Assembly: GCF_003544835.1 (NCBI RefSeq)
Contig: NZ_CP032099.1
Span: 1,054,001 to 1,118,000, forward strand
DNA length: 64,000 bases
From: Aliarcobacter skirrowii CCUG 10374
Lineage (GTDB): Bacteria > Campylobacterota > Campylobacteria > Campylobacterales > Arcobacteraceae
Direction of reading: 5' to 3'
Shown here: positions 42,885 to 51,116 of the stretch, one piece after another
Numbering within the stretch: the first letter of the stretch is position 1
Layout of the letters: each line of letters starts with the position of its first letter
Notes under the pieces: generated by a model
The model's database searches: none
The model's input: the letters and a program-made list of their open reading frames with translations, nothing else
What the model was told of the DNA's origin: nothing
Program-made: the position numbers and the translations under genes

Positions 42885-42923
42885 TTATCTAAATAATATT
42901 TGTAGTATCTGTATTTCATTCAA
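42885..42923 (-). pseudogene. 12-codon relic of the aldolase gene start upstream of the KAP NTPase
   Basis: From TTG at 42923, inside the end of the glycosyltransferase gene, the frame reads MNEIQIL (first codon TTG) and then stops after five more codons. It aligns without gaps to the aldolase relic at 40779 (MNKIQIL). The position is where an intact aldolase gene would follow the transferase gene. The match is short, so this is a reasoned but not certain call. Confidence 0.5.
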
Positions 42924-44205
42924 TCTTTGTAGCCTCTTTTAGATGAGTTAATATAAAAGAAGAAGGATTTATTTTATTTTTTATAAATTCATGTCCCTTT
43001 ATATCATCTTTTATAATATTCTCAATAAAATTTTCTATATCTTTTTCGCTAGAAAGAATATTATATTTTTTTAACAATTCTTTACCATAAGAATTTATAG
43101 CTTTTAATTGATTTTCACCATTGAAGTATAAATAACCACAAGGTTTCTCTACCAATAAATACTCATCTATAAAGCTTCCACAGTCATGTATTATTGCATC
43201 TGAAGTTGCAAAAAGTTCAATATATTCTCCTAGTTCCAATTGTGTGTATTCACTATTTTGCCAAAATTCATAATATCCATCTGTTCTTTTTTTCCCCCAT
43301 TCTGGATGTATATATAGCTTTGATTTTAAAATAGGATGTGGTTTAAATGCCCATTGAATTACATCACGATATTTTATAGCTAAATTCTTAATTGCTTCAC
43401 CATTTTTTAAAAATGTCCCTAAATGTAAATTATTTTCCAATAAAATACTTTGATGTGGAGCATAAATTATTCTTTTTTTTGTCTTAGTTTGTTGTTTCCA
43501 AGGATTTTTTATATTTTTTTCTAATGAATTTTGAAACATCTCATGTATTAGATTACCAGATAATTCAATATTATATCCCTTATTTAATGATATTTCTTTT
43601 GCTCTATTTACAGAATATTCTGATTGTAAAAATATTTTCCAAACTACATTATGAAATGTTTGATTATAAACTGATTGTATATCATAATTTGAAGCTATAT
43701 CTGTATAATACGGCACATAACAACTCAAATAATTCATATAAGCATCTTCGTAATACTCTTTTCTAGTTAGATTGTGAGGATTTGTGAAAAACACAATATC
43801 AGGTTTTATCTCTTCTAAACTTATCCATCTATCTTCATCTTTATTGTATGAAGAGATTATAGGATAACCTTTTTCTTCAAAATACTCATAAGTATCTTTC
43901 ATATCTTCCCACATTCGCTCTTCTCCATAAGCAATATATGGACAAACCAAAACAAGTGGCTCAAAATATGAATCATCAAGCATCTTTTTAAATACAGGAT
44001 CTACTTTCCACACACTTTTGTGAATAGCTAGGAAAACTACTTTTATTTTCTCTTTGCCTTTTATCTGTTCTATTAGTTGCTTATGTTTTTTTTGCATTTT
44101 TTTGAATAAAACTCTTTTTTTTGCATCATCATAGAATTTTTTCTTTAAAGGTCTTAATATATTTTTTATAGGTTGTGGTATGAGTTTTTTTATTTTTGTT
44201 TTCAT
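42916..44205 (-). CDS. CDP-glycerol glycerophosphotransferase-like (TagB/TagF-related) transferase
   Basis: A 429-residue GT-B-like protein with a basic N-terminus that suits membrane attachment. The C-terminal domain has RIIYAPHQSI, WAFKPHPILKSKLY and ATSDAIIHDCGSFIDEYLLVEKP. These match the HxS, KPHP and D-CGS-xxxE blocks of the CDP-glycerol:polyglycerophosphate transferase family. Proteins of this type in Gram-negative capsule clusters transfer polyol phosphates or sugars. It starts directly after the aminotransferase gene (no gap). The donor is unknown; a glycerol-phosphate decoration is possible. Confidence 0.72.
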   Translation of the reverse strand: MKTKIKKLIPQPIKNILRPLKKKFYDDAKKRVLFKKMQKKHKQLIEQIKGKEKIKVVFLAIHKSVWKVDPVFKKMLDDSYFEPLVLVCPYIAYGEERMWEDMKDTYEYFEEKGYPIISSYNKDEDRWISLEEIKPDIVFFTNPHNLTRKEYYEDAYMNYLSCYVPYYTDIASNYDIQSVYNQTFHNVVWKIFLQSEYSVNRAKEISLNKGYNIELSGNLIHEMFQNSLEKNIKNPWKQQTKTKKRIIYAPHQSILLENNLHLGTFLKNGEAIKNLAIKYRDVIQWAFKPHPILKSKLYIHPEWGKKRTDGYYEFWQNSEYTQLELGEYIELFATSDAIIHDCGSFIDEYLLVEKPCGYLYFNGENQLKAINSYGKELLKKYNILSSEKDIENFIENIIKDDIKGHEFIKNKINPSSFILTHLKEATKIE

Positions 44206-45309
44206 CTATATTTTAAATCCATTAATAGCTTCTACAATTTTCTTCGTATCTTCCAAACTCTGAACACCACTTATAGGCAAACTCAATACTTCATTATGTA
44301 TTTGCTCACTTATTGGATAACTTTCATTGTTCCACTCTTTATAAGCATTTTGTTTATGAGGAGGAATTGGATAATGAATTAGTGTTTGTACACCATTTTC
44401 TCTTAAATATTTTTGTAGTTCATCTCTTTTATAAGTTCTTATTACAAACAAATGCCATACATGATTATCCTCAGCTCTTAGTGTTGGTAAAATAATGTTT
44501 TCATTTTTAATATTTTGTAGATAGTAGTTTGCTATTTCTCTTCTTTTATTTGATTCTTCATCAAGGTATCTTAGTTTTACTCTAAGCATCGCTGCTTGTA
44601 TTTCATCAAGTCTGCTGTTTATCCCTTTGTAAAGATTTTCATACTTTTTATGGCTTCCATAGTTTCCTAGTGCTTTTATAGCATTTGCTAGCTCTTCATC
44701 ATTTGTAGTAACTGCTCCACCATCACCTAATGCTCCTAGATTTTTTCCTGGATAAAAGCTAAATCCACTAGCATCTCCTAAGTTTCCACTTCTTTTATCT
44801 TGAAAATACGCTCCATGCGATTGAGCTGAATCTTCTATCACTTTTAGATTATATTTTTTTGCTATCTCATTTATAGCATCCATTTCACATGTTTGTCCAT
44901 AAAGATGCACTGGTAAAATAGCTTTTGTTTTTGAAGTAATCTTTTCTTCTATTTTATTTGGGTCAATCAAATATGTATTTATATCTGGTTCAACTAAAAT
45001 AGGCACTAAATTATTTTGTGAAATCGCCAAAATTGAAGCTATATATGTATTTGATGGAACTATTACTTCATCGCCATCTTTCATAATTCCCAGCTCTTTA
45101 TAAGCTCTTAATATTAAGATTAGTGCATCCAAACCATTTGCCACACCAATAGCATATTTAGTTCCACAATACTTGGTAAACTCTTTTTCAAACTCTTTGC
45201 ATTCATTACCTTGAATATACCAACCACTATCCATCACTTTTGTACAAGCTTCAATTAATTCAGCTTTATATTGAGCGTTTAAACCTTTTAAATCTAAAAA
45301 TGGGATCAT
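44206..45309 (-). CDS. dTDP-3-keto-6-deoxyhexose aminotransferase (FdtB/QdtB-like, DegT family)
   Basis: A 367-residue PLP enzyme: [18 protein letters not shown] opens it, [16 protein letters not shown] and the cofactor region [13 protein letters not shown] follow, and the PLP lysine is in [18 protein letters not shown]. The C-terminal [10 protein letters not shown] completes the DegT/DnrJ/EryC1/StrS pattern. Next to a WxcM-type ketoisomerase and a hexapeptide acetyltransferase it most likely makes dTDP-3-amino-3,6-dideoxyhexose. Whether the product is the galacto (Fuc3N) or gluco (Qui3N) form cannot be told. It overlaps the acyltransferase gene by one base. Confidence 0.87.
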   Translation of the reverse strand: MIPFLDLKGLNAQYKAELIEACTKVMDSGWYIQGNECKEFEKEFTKYCGTKYAIGVANGLDALILILRAYKELGIMKDGDEVIVPSNTYIASILAISQNNLVPILVEPDINTYLIDPNKIEEKITSKTKAILPVHLYGQTCEMDAINEIAKKYNLKVIEDSAQSHGAYFQDKRSGNLGDASGFSFYPGKNLGALGDGGAVTTNDEELANAIKALGNYGSHKKYENLYKGINSRLDEIQAAMLRVKLRYLDEESNKRREIANYYLQNIKNENIILPTLRAEDNHVWHLFVIRTYKRDELQKYLRENGVQTLIHYPIPPHKQNAYKEWNNESYPISEQIHNEVLSLPISGVQSLEDTKKIVEAINGFKI

Positions 45310-45821
45310 TATTTATTTTCCTTACATTCATCACAAATTAATGTTCTATCACATTTTTGTCCACATTTACAAACATAGCCTTTAAACTTTGCTGGATTTC
45401 CATACCAAAGTTCTTGAGTCCCTACATTTTTTGTTACAACACTTCCTGCACCAATCATTGCATATTCATCTATTGTAATTCCTCCAATAATAGTGCTATT
45501 TGCACCAATTGAAGCTGATTTTTTGATAGTTGTTTTTAAAAATTCTTTAGGATATTGTTTACTTCTAGGTAGAAAATCATTTGTAAAAGTTACATTTGGA
45601 CCAATAAAAACATTATCTTCTAATGTTATTCCATCCCAAATCTGTACACCACTTTTTATAGTTACATTATCTCCAATAATCACATCATTTTCTATAAGAA
45701 CTTGAGCATTAATATTACAATTACTTCCTATTTGTGCATTTTTTAAAACAACACAAAACTGCCAAATATTAGTATTTTCACCAATATTTTGAGATTGAAC
45801 ATCTGCTAAATTATGAATCAT
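45309..45821 (-). CDS. sugar-nucleotide N-acetyltransferase (FdtC/QdtC-like hexapeptide protein)
   Basis: A 170-residue left-handed beta-helix protein with repeats such as [40 protein letters not shown] and [19 protein letters not shown]. The C-terminal cap has [14 protein letters not shown], followed by a Cys-rich tail (VCKCGQKC...LICDEC) that looks like a small zinc ribbon, common in this subfamily. It would acetylate the 3-amino group made by the neighbouring aminotransferase. It overlaps the genes on both sides. Confidence 0.85.
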   Translation of the reverse strand: MIHNLADVQSQNIGENTNIWQFCVVLKNAQIGSNCNINAQVLIENDVIIGDNVTIKSGVQIWDGITLEDNVFIGPNVTFTNDFLPRSKQYPKEFLKTTIKKSASIGANSTIIGGITIDEYAMIGAGSVVTKNVGTQELWYGNPAKFKGYVCKCGQKCDRTLICDECKENK

Positions 45822-46218
45822 TTTTAACTTCTTTTAAAAACTTATTATAATCTCGTATATAATCACTCTCATCATAGTGTTCACTTGCAAGAACAACCAA
45901 AACACAATCCGAACTAAAATCTTTCATTTCTCTCCAAATAAGCCCCTCTATAAAAAGTCCTTGGTTTGGATTATCCAATTTTATCTCTTCTCTTCTTTCC
46001 CCATCATCCAGTACAAAAGTACAACTACCTTTTACAGCTATAGCAATTTGTTTAAGATTTATATGAGCATGGAAGCCTCTTTCAACACCTTCTTTTGTAT
46101 CAAAAATGTAATAAACTCTTTTTATCTCAAATGGAGCATTGTATCCCTCTTCTATAGCTATCAAAGAGCCTCTTTCATCACCTAATGTTTTAAAATCTAC
46201 CAGCTTATAACTAGTCAT
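45811..46218 (-). CDS. dTDP-4-keto-6-deoxyglucose 3,4-ketoisomerase (FdtA/QdtA-like, WxcM cupin)
   Basis: A 135-residue cupin: [17 protein letters not shown], then [23 protein letters not shown] with the paired active-site His residues, and [17 protein letters not shown]. It shifts the keto group of the RmlB product from C4 to C3 as the first step to dTDP-3-acetamido sugars. It lies between rmlB (four-base overlap) and the acetyltransferase (11-base overlap), so the set rmlB-fdtA-fdtC-fdtB is one translational string. Confidence 0.88.
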   Translation of the reverse strand: MTSYKLVDFKTLGDERGSLIAIEEGYNAPFEIKRVYYIFDTKEGVERGFHAHINLKQIAIAVKGSCTFVLDDGERREEIKLDNPNQGLFIEGLIWREMKDFSSDCVLVVLASEHYDESDYIRDYNKFLKEVKNDS

Positions 46219-47258
46219 TTATTTATCCCATATTTATCTAAATACCACTCAATAGTCTTAACTATTCCTGTGTCAAAGTTCTCATCTGCTTTCCATCCAA
46301 GTTCTTGCTCTAACTTTGTTGCATCTATTGCATATCTTCTATCATGTCCAGCTCTATCTTCAACGAAAGTAATTTGTTCTTTGTAAGAAGATTTATCTTG
46401 TTTTGGAACTTGTTGGTCTAAAATAGTTGTAATTCTATCAACTATTTGAAGATTTGTTCTCTCATTTCTTCCACCAATATTATATGTTTGTCCTGTTTTT
46501 CCATTATGATAAACTAAATCTATACCTTTACAGTGATCAAGTACATACAACCAATCTCTTATATTTTTCCCATCTCCATAAATTGGAATTGGATTTCCTA
46601 AAAGAGCATTTCTTATAATCGTAGGAATTAGTTTTTCATCATGTTGTTTTGGACCATAGTTATTTGAGCAGTTTGTAATAACTGTATTTAATCCATATGT
46701 TTCATTATATGCTCTTATTATCATATCACTTGAAGCTTTTGAGGCTGAGTATGGAGAGTTTGGAGCATAAGGAGTTTTTTCAGTGAACAGATCATTTGGA
46801 TCAAGAGTAAGTGTTCCATATACTTCATCTGTTGAGATATGATGAAATCTACACTCTTGATATTCTGATTTATAAGTAAATGGTTTAGTCATCCAATATT
46901 TATAAGCTACATCAATCAAAGTAAATGTTCCATTTACATTTGTTTGTACAAATACACCTGGATTTTTAATACTATTATCTACATGTGATTCAGCTGCAAA
47001 GTGAATAACACCTTGTATATCATATTCACTAAATATAAATTCAACTAATTCTCTATTACAGATATCACCTTTTATAAATTTATAACAAGGATTTGTTTCA
47101 CACTCTTTTAGATTTTCCAAATCTCCTGCATATGTTAAAAGGTCTAGGTTTACCAAATTATAGTTTGGGTATTTTTCTAAAAAATATGGCACAAAGTTAC
47201 TACCAATAAACCCTGCACATCCAGTTACAAGTATTGTTTTATTATTATTGTTGAACAT
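46215..47258 (-). CDS. rmlB: dTDP-glucose 4,6-dehydratase
   Basis: A 347-residue extended SDR enzyme with TILVTGCAGFIGSNFVPYFL (NAD site), HFAAESHVDNSIKNP, the TDE catalytic triad in HHISTDEVYG and YSASKASSD (YxxxK). It removes water from dTDP-glucose to give dTDP-4-keto-6-deoxyglucose, which here can flow either to rhamnose (RmlC, RmlD) or to the 3-acetamido sugar (FdtA, FdtC, FdtB). It is separated from the other rml genes by a KilA-N gene. Confidence 0.94.
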   Translation of the reverse strand: MFNNNNKTILVTGCAGFIGSNFVPYFLEKYPNYNLVNLDLLTYAGDLENLKECETNPCYKFIKGDICNRELVEFIFSEYDIQGVIHFAAESHVDNSIKNPGVFVQTNVNGTFTLIDVAYKYWMTKPFTYKSEYQECRFHHISTDEVYGTLTLDPNDLFTEKTPYAPNSPYSASKASSDMIIRAYNETYGLNTVITNCSNNYGPKQHDEKLIPTIIRNALLGNPIPIYGDGKNIRDWLYVLDHCKGIDLVYHNGKTGQTYNIGGRNERTNLQIVDRITTILDQQVPKQDKSSYKEQITFVEDRAGHDRRYAIDATKLEQELGWKADENFDTGIVKTIEWYLDKYGINK

Positions 47259-47259
47259 T

Positions 47260-48081
47260 TTATTTTCCTAATTTTTTTATAGTTGGATTATTTATTAAAG
47301 ATTTCATCTGAGATATTGCCATACTATTTAGCACTAGCAATCTATCAGCTTGTTGCATACCTTGCTTTATAAGTTCTGCATTTACACTTTCCATATTTGA
47401 AAGCACGATAAGCTGTTCTACACTTGCATAATCTCTTATATTTCCATCTTGCTTTGGATTATTTTCTCGCCACTCTTTTGCTGTTTGTCCAAATAGTGCA
47501 ATATTTAATACATCAGCTTCAGTTGCATATACAAATCCATCTTTTGGTTTTGAAAGTATACTTGGGATAAGATGCTCTTTTATAGCATCTGTGTGGATTT
47601 TATAATTTATTTTAGAAAGGCTTCTACTCAAGTTCCATTCTAATGATTTATTTTCTATCTCTTCATTTTTGAGTCTTTGAAACTCTTTAATTAAAAATAG
47701 TTTAAATTCAGCACTAATCCAACTAGCAAACTCAAACGCTATATCTTTATGAGCAAAAGTTCCACCATATCTTCCAGATTTACTAATAATTCCTATTGCA
47801 TTCGTTGTTTCAATCCATTTCACAGGTGACATTGTAAAACTATTAAGACCTGCAGAATTTTTAAACCCGTCGAATTCGACCCCTTTAAAATCTGGATTAT
47901 TTATTTGTTCCCAAAGCCCTAAAAACTCTATTGTATTTTTATTTCTTAACCAATTTTTTACCACATCTTTTGGTTCATCAGAATTTTTTGCTCTTGCAAT
48001 ATCTGTAAGAGATATAAAATCCTCTTTTTCATGCTGACGAATAGAGATTAAAGTTTCTTGAACAATGAGTTTGTTATTCAT
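47260..48081 (-). CDS. KilA-N domain DNA-binding protein
   Basis: A 273-residue protein with an N-terminal KilA-N/APSES-type fold: KEDFISLTDIARAKN, VVKNWLRNKNTIEFLGLWE, then SPVKWIETTNAIGIISKSGRYGGTFAHKDIAFEFASWIS, read here in pieces. The second half is helical (EFKLFLIKEFQRLKNEE, NGNIRDYASVEQLIVLSNMES-like) and probably mediates dimerisation. KilA-N proteins are typical of phages, plasmids and mobile islands. It lies between rmlD (four-base overlap) and rmlB (one-base gap), so it is translated within the sugar operon although it has no sugar role. Confidence 0.82.
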   Translation of the reverse strand: MNNKLIVQETLISIRQHEKEDFISLTDIARAKNSDEPKDVVKNWLRNKNTIEFLGLWEQINNPDFKGVEFDGFKNSAGLNSFTMSPVKWIETTNAIGIISKSGRYGGTFAHKDIAFEFASWISAEFKLFLIKEFQRLKNEEIENKSLEWNLSRSLSKINYKIHTDAIKEHLIPSILSKPKDGFVYATEADVLNIALFGQTAKEWRENNPKQDGNIRDYASVEQLIVLSNMESVNAELIKQGMQQADRLLVLNSMAISQMKSLINNPTIKKLGK

Positions 48082-48971
48082 CTTCTTTCACCTAATCTCT
48101 TTAAACAATCGTCTAATCCATCTTTCCAGTATGGTATTTCTAAATTGAATTTTGATTTTATCTTACTTTTATTTAAAAGTGAGAAATGTGGTCGTTTTGC
48201 AGGAGTTGGGTATTGATATGTCTCTATTGGGTTTATTTTACAATTTAATTTTGCCATTTTCATTATCTCTTTGGCAAAATCATACCAAGATAGAACTCCT
48301 TCATTTGAGTAATTATAGATTTCTACTTTTGAGTTTTCTATTTGTGGAATGATATTTAGAATTGTAAGTGCTAAATCTTTTGCATAAGTAGGAGTTCCAA
48401 CTTGATCAAATATTACACCTAATTCTTCTTTTTCTTTTCCTAATCGAAGCATTGTTTTTACAAAGTTATTACCGTAATATGAATAAACCCAAGAAGTTCT
48501 TATAATTATAGAGTTTAATGGATTTATATCTAAAAGTTCATTTTCACCATCAAGTTTTGTTTTACCATAAACTGATTGTGGATTTGTTTGAAACTCTTCA
48601 ACATACGGTTTAAAGTTTTTTCCATCAAATACATAGTCAGTTGAAATATGAATTAGTTTTATATTTAACTCTTTGGCAACGATTGATAATTTTTTAACAG
48701 CTTTTCTATTTACTAAATCTGCATTTATTTCATCAGATTCAGCTTTATCCACAGCTGTATATGCTGCACAGTTTATAATTACATTTATACTGTTTGTTTG
48801 ACAAAATTCTTTGATACTATCTTTTGAAGTAATATCTATATCATCTCTTGTAGTAAAAAAGAAATTATAATTATAGTTTGAAGAAAGCTCTTTTATTTCA
48901 CTTCCAAGTTGACCCATTGAACCTGTTACAAGTATATTGTAAGTAGTAGTTAAAGAGTTTGAATTAGGCAT
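48078..48971 (-). CDS. rmlD: dTDP-4-dehydrorhamnose reductase
   Basis: A 297-residue SDR enzyme: ILVTGSMGQLGSEIKEL is the NAD(P)-binding start, NCAAYTAVDKAESD the characteristic RmlD block, HISTDYVFDGKNFKPY and YGKTKLDGENE the catalytic Thr/Tyr-Lys region, and IRTSWVYSYYGNNFVKTM a later signature. It reduces the RmlC product to dTDP-L-rhamnose. It overlaps rmlC by eight bases and the KilA-N gene by four. Confidence 0.93.
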   Translation of the reverse strand: MPNSNSLTTTYNILVTGSMGQLGSEIKELSSNYNYNFFFTTRDDIDITSKDSIKEFCQTNSINVIINCAAYTAVDKAESDEINADLVNRKAVKKLSIVAKELNIKLIHISTDYVFDGKNFKPYVEEFQTNPQSVYGKTKLDGENELLDINPLNSIIIRTSWVYSYYGNNFVKTMLRLGKEKEELGVIFDQVGTPTYAKDLALTILNIIPQIENSKVEIYNYSNEGVLSWYDFAKEIMKMAKLNCKINPIETYQYPTPAKRPHFSLLNKSKIKSKFNLEIPYWKDGLDDCLKRLGERR

Positions 48972-49539
48972 AATAATCTACTCCAAATTCAAATAAATCA
49001 TTTGTTTCATTTAGTTTTGGTTGTGTTGTATCTTTAGCAGATAGGTTTAATTCATCATGATTTAAAATCCAATCTATATTTAGATTTTTATCATCAAATG
49101 CTATTCCTCTATCACATTCAGGGCTGTAGTAATTATCTACTTTATAAGCAAAAATTGTATCATCTTCAAGTACTACAAATCCATGAGCAAATCCTCTAGG
49201 AATTAGTAGTTGTTTTTTATTTTCACCACTTAACTCTACTGCTACATATTTTCCAAAAGTTGGAGAATTTTTTCGTATATCAACAGCAACATCAAGAACT
49301 CTTCCGTGAATTACTCGCACTAGTTTTGTTTGTGCATGAGGAGGTAATTGATAATGAAGTCCTCGAAGAACTCCTTTGCTAGATTTTGATTCATTATCTT
49401 GGCAGAAGTTTATTTTATATCCTAAAAACTCTTCTAGCTTATTGCTCACAAAAGTTTCAACAAAGTAACCTCTACTATCACCATGAACTTTTGGTTCAAT
49501 AATTACAACATCAGGAATAGCTGTTCTTGTAAATGTCAT
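48964..49539 (-). CDS. rmlC: dTDP-4-dehydrorhamnose 3,5-epimerase
   Basis: A 191-residue cupin epimerase: GDSRGYFVETF, NESKSSKGVLRGLHYQ with the catalytic His, TKLVRVIHGRVLDVAVDIR with its conserved Lys and Asp, and IPRGFAHGFVVL. It inverts C3 and C5 of dTDP-4-keto-6-deoxyglucose on the way to dTDP-rhamnose. It lies two bases after rmlA and overlaps rmlD. Confidence 0.94.
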   Translation of the reverse strand: MTFTRTAIPDVVIIEPKVHGDSRGYFVETFVSNKLEEFLGYKINFCQDNESKSSKGVLRGLHYQLPPHAQTKLVRVIHGRVLDVAVDIRKNSPTFGKYVAVELSGENKKQLLIPRGFAHGFVVLEDDTIFAYKVDNYYSPECDRGIAFDDKNLNIDWILNHDELNLSAKDTTQPKLNETNDLFEFGVDYYA

Positions 49540-49541
49540 AA

Positions 49542-50432
49542 CTATTTCATCCTTCTTGGTTGATTTGCTCTAGAGATTAAATATTGACCATATTGGTTTT
49601 TCTTTAGTGGTTCTGCAAGTTCAAGAAGTTTTTCTTTACTTATATATCCCATTTCATATGCTATCTCTTCAAGACAGGCTACTTTTAGGCTTTGTCTATT
49701 TTCAATAGTTTGAATAAATGATGATGCTTCAAGTAGTGATTCATGAGTTCCAGTATCAAGCCAAGCGTACCCTCTTCCCATTAGTTCTACTTTTAATCTA
49801 TTTTCATTTAGATAATCTTGATTTAAAGTTGTGATTTCTAGCTCACCTCTGTCACTTGGTTTTACATCTTTAGCTTTTTTTACTACATCATTTGGATAAA
49901 AGTATAGTCCTACAACAGCATAGTTTGATTTTGGCTCTTTTGGTTTCTCTTCAATAGAGATTACATCACCATTTTCATTAAACTCTGCAACTCCATACCT
50001 TTGTGGATCACTTACATAATAACCAAATACAGTTGCTTTATTTTCATCTTTAATATTTTTTATGCTTTTGGCTAAAAGTTCAGTTAATCCATGACCATAA
50101 AAAATATTATCACCTAGAACTAAACAAGCATCATCACCAGCTAAAAACTCTTCACCTAAGATAAATGCTTGAGCTAAACCATCAGGGCTTGGTTGAACTA
50201 CATATTCAAACCTCATTCCTAAATCTTTTCCATCTCCTAGAAGATTTATAAAACTAGCTTGATCTTGAGGAGTTGTAATAATAAGAACCTCTTTAATACC
50301 AGCAAGCATTAAAACAGACAAAGGATAATATATCATAGGTTTATCATAGATTGGAACTAGTTGTTTACTAACTCCTTTTGTGATTGGATAAAGTCTTGTT
50401 CCACTTCCCCCTGCTAATATTATCCCTTTCAT
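49542..50432 (-). CDS. rmlA: glucose-1-phosphate thymidylyltransferase
   Basis: A 296-residue nucleotidyltransferase with [20 protein letters not shown] (G-x-G-x-R-L and the Lys region), [29 protein letters not shown] and [17 protein letters not shown]. It makes dTDP-glucose, the common precursor of the rhamnose and 3-acetamido-sugar branches. It overlaps the regulator gene by four bases and is the first biosynthetic gene of the long minus-strand locus. Confidence 0.94.
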   Translation of the reverse strand: MKGIILAGGSGTRLYPITKGVSKQLVPIYDKPMIYYPLSVLMLAGIKEVLIITTPQDQASFINLLGDGKDLGMRFEYVVQPSPDGLAQAFILGEEFLAGDDACLVLGDNIFYGHGLTELLAKSIKNIKDENKATVFGYYVSDPQRYGVAEFNENGDVISIEEKPKEPKSNYAVVGLYFYPNDVVKKAKDVKPSDRGELEITTLNQDYLNENRLKVELMGRGYAWLDTGTHESLLEASSFIQTIENRQSLKVACLEEIAYEMGYISKEKLLELAEPLKKNQYGQYLISRANQPRRMK

Positions 50433-50749
50433 ACTATTTCACTCCCTACTTTTTTTAAAATTTCAAGCTCTTTTTGAAGCTCATCATACTCAGCTTTTTT
50501 TATAGCAATAAACTTCTCTGTAATCTCTATTTTCTCTTTGATACCTTTTGGCGTAAGTAGATATTTATATTGGATTTTATTTTCTGAGTTTACAAATCTT
50601 TGAGTTTTTATAAGACCTTTATCAATTAAGTTTTTAAGTACATAATTCACTTTCCCCAAGCTATAGCCTATCTCATCTGCTATTGTTCTTTGGCTTGTGA
50701 CTTTATCTACACTTCTTAGAATCTTTAGTTCTATCTCTTCTTGATTCAA
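50429..50749 (-). CDS. MarR-type EPS-associated transcriptional regulator
   Basis: A 106-residue winged-helix protein: [40 protein letters not shown] with the recognition helix, [22 protein letters not shown] forming the wing, then a C-terminal coiled coil. It matches the small MarR-like regulators that precede exopolysaccharide and O-antigen operons. It probably controls, or antiterminates, the rml and downstream genes. The start is a TTG; the AAAGGGG upstream is rather far, so the start is less sure. Confidence 0.78.
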   Translation of the reverse strand: MNQEEIELKILRSVDKVTSQRTIADEIGYSLGKVNYVLKNLIDKGLIKTQRFVNSENKIQYKYLLTPKGIKEKIEITEKFIAIKKAEYDELQKELEILKKVGSEIV

Positions 50750-50789
50750 AATCTTAATTCCCCTTTAAAAATTGAGTTTGAAATATACA

Positions 50790-50808
50790 GTGTTTAATCT
50801 TTGAACAC
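50790..50808. promoter_or_regulatory. inverted repeat upstream of the polysaccharide operon
   Basis: GTGTT and AACAC with a 9-base spacer lie about 40 bases before the regulator start in the 94-base gap between the HTH gene and the polysaccharide operon. It could be the operator of the MarR-type regulator or part of the operon promoter. The arms are only five bases long. Confidence 0.4.
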
Positions 50809-50843
50809 TCTTAAAATTTAATTATATTTTTTTAATTTTTTAT

Positions 50844-51116
50844 CTATTTAAATAGTTCTTCATCCTTGATTTTTAAAATATCTTGAATATCTTCAATACA
50901 ATCAAGCCCTCTTAAAACATCAATAAATTTTTCTAAACTTATTTTCCCACTAATCTCAAACTCTTGATAACTTCTAAAACTCATTCCTATATGTTGTGCA
51001 AACTCTTTTTGAGTACCGTATGTTTCTATATTTTGTTTTCTTTTTCTTTTTGCTCTAGAAGCGAACTCTTTGATTATCTCTTGAGTTGTTGATAAACTAA
51101 AATCTATATCTCTCAC
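50844..51116 (-). CDS. XRE-type DNA-binding partner of the second HipA protein
   Basis: A 90-residue protein with a helix-turn-helix around TQKEFAQHIGMSFRSYQEFE, preceded by a basic linker (SRAKRKRKQN) and followed by SLEKFIDVLRGLDCIEDIQD. It starts at GTG overlapping the HipA stop by four bases (GTGA), so it is coupled to the kinase gene. As in the first module, the antitoxin-like gene follows the kinase gene. The protein is not similar in sequence to the hipB at 25.7 kb, so the two modules are independent acquisitions. Confidence 0.78.
   Translation of the reverse strand: MRDIDFSLSTTQEIIKEFASRAKRKRKQNIETYGTQKEFAQHIGMSFRSYQEFEISGKISLEKFIDVLRGLDCIEDIQDILKIKDEELFK

Noticed and set aside
47221-48081. 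Duplicated rmlB start at the beginning of the KilA-N gene (NNNKTILV versus MNNKLIVQ)
   Set aside because: Base identity is near chance and the KilA-N N-terminus looks native, so this is not evidence of insertion-duplication.
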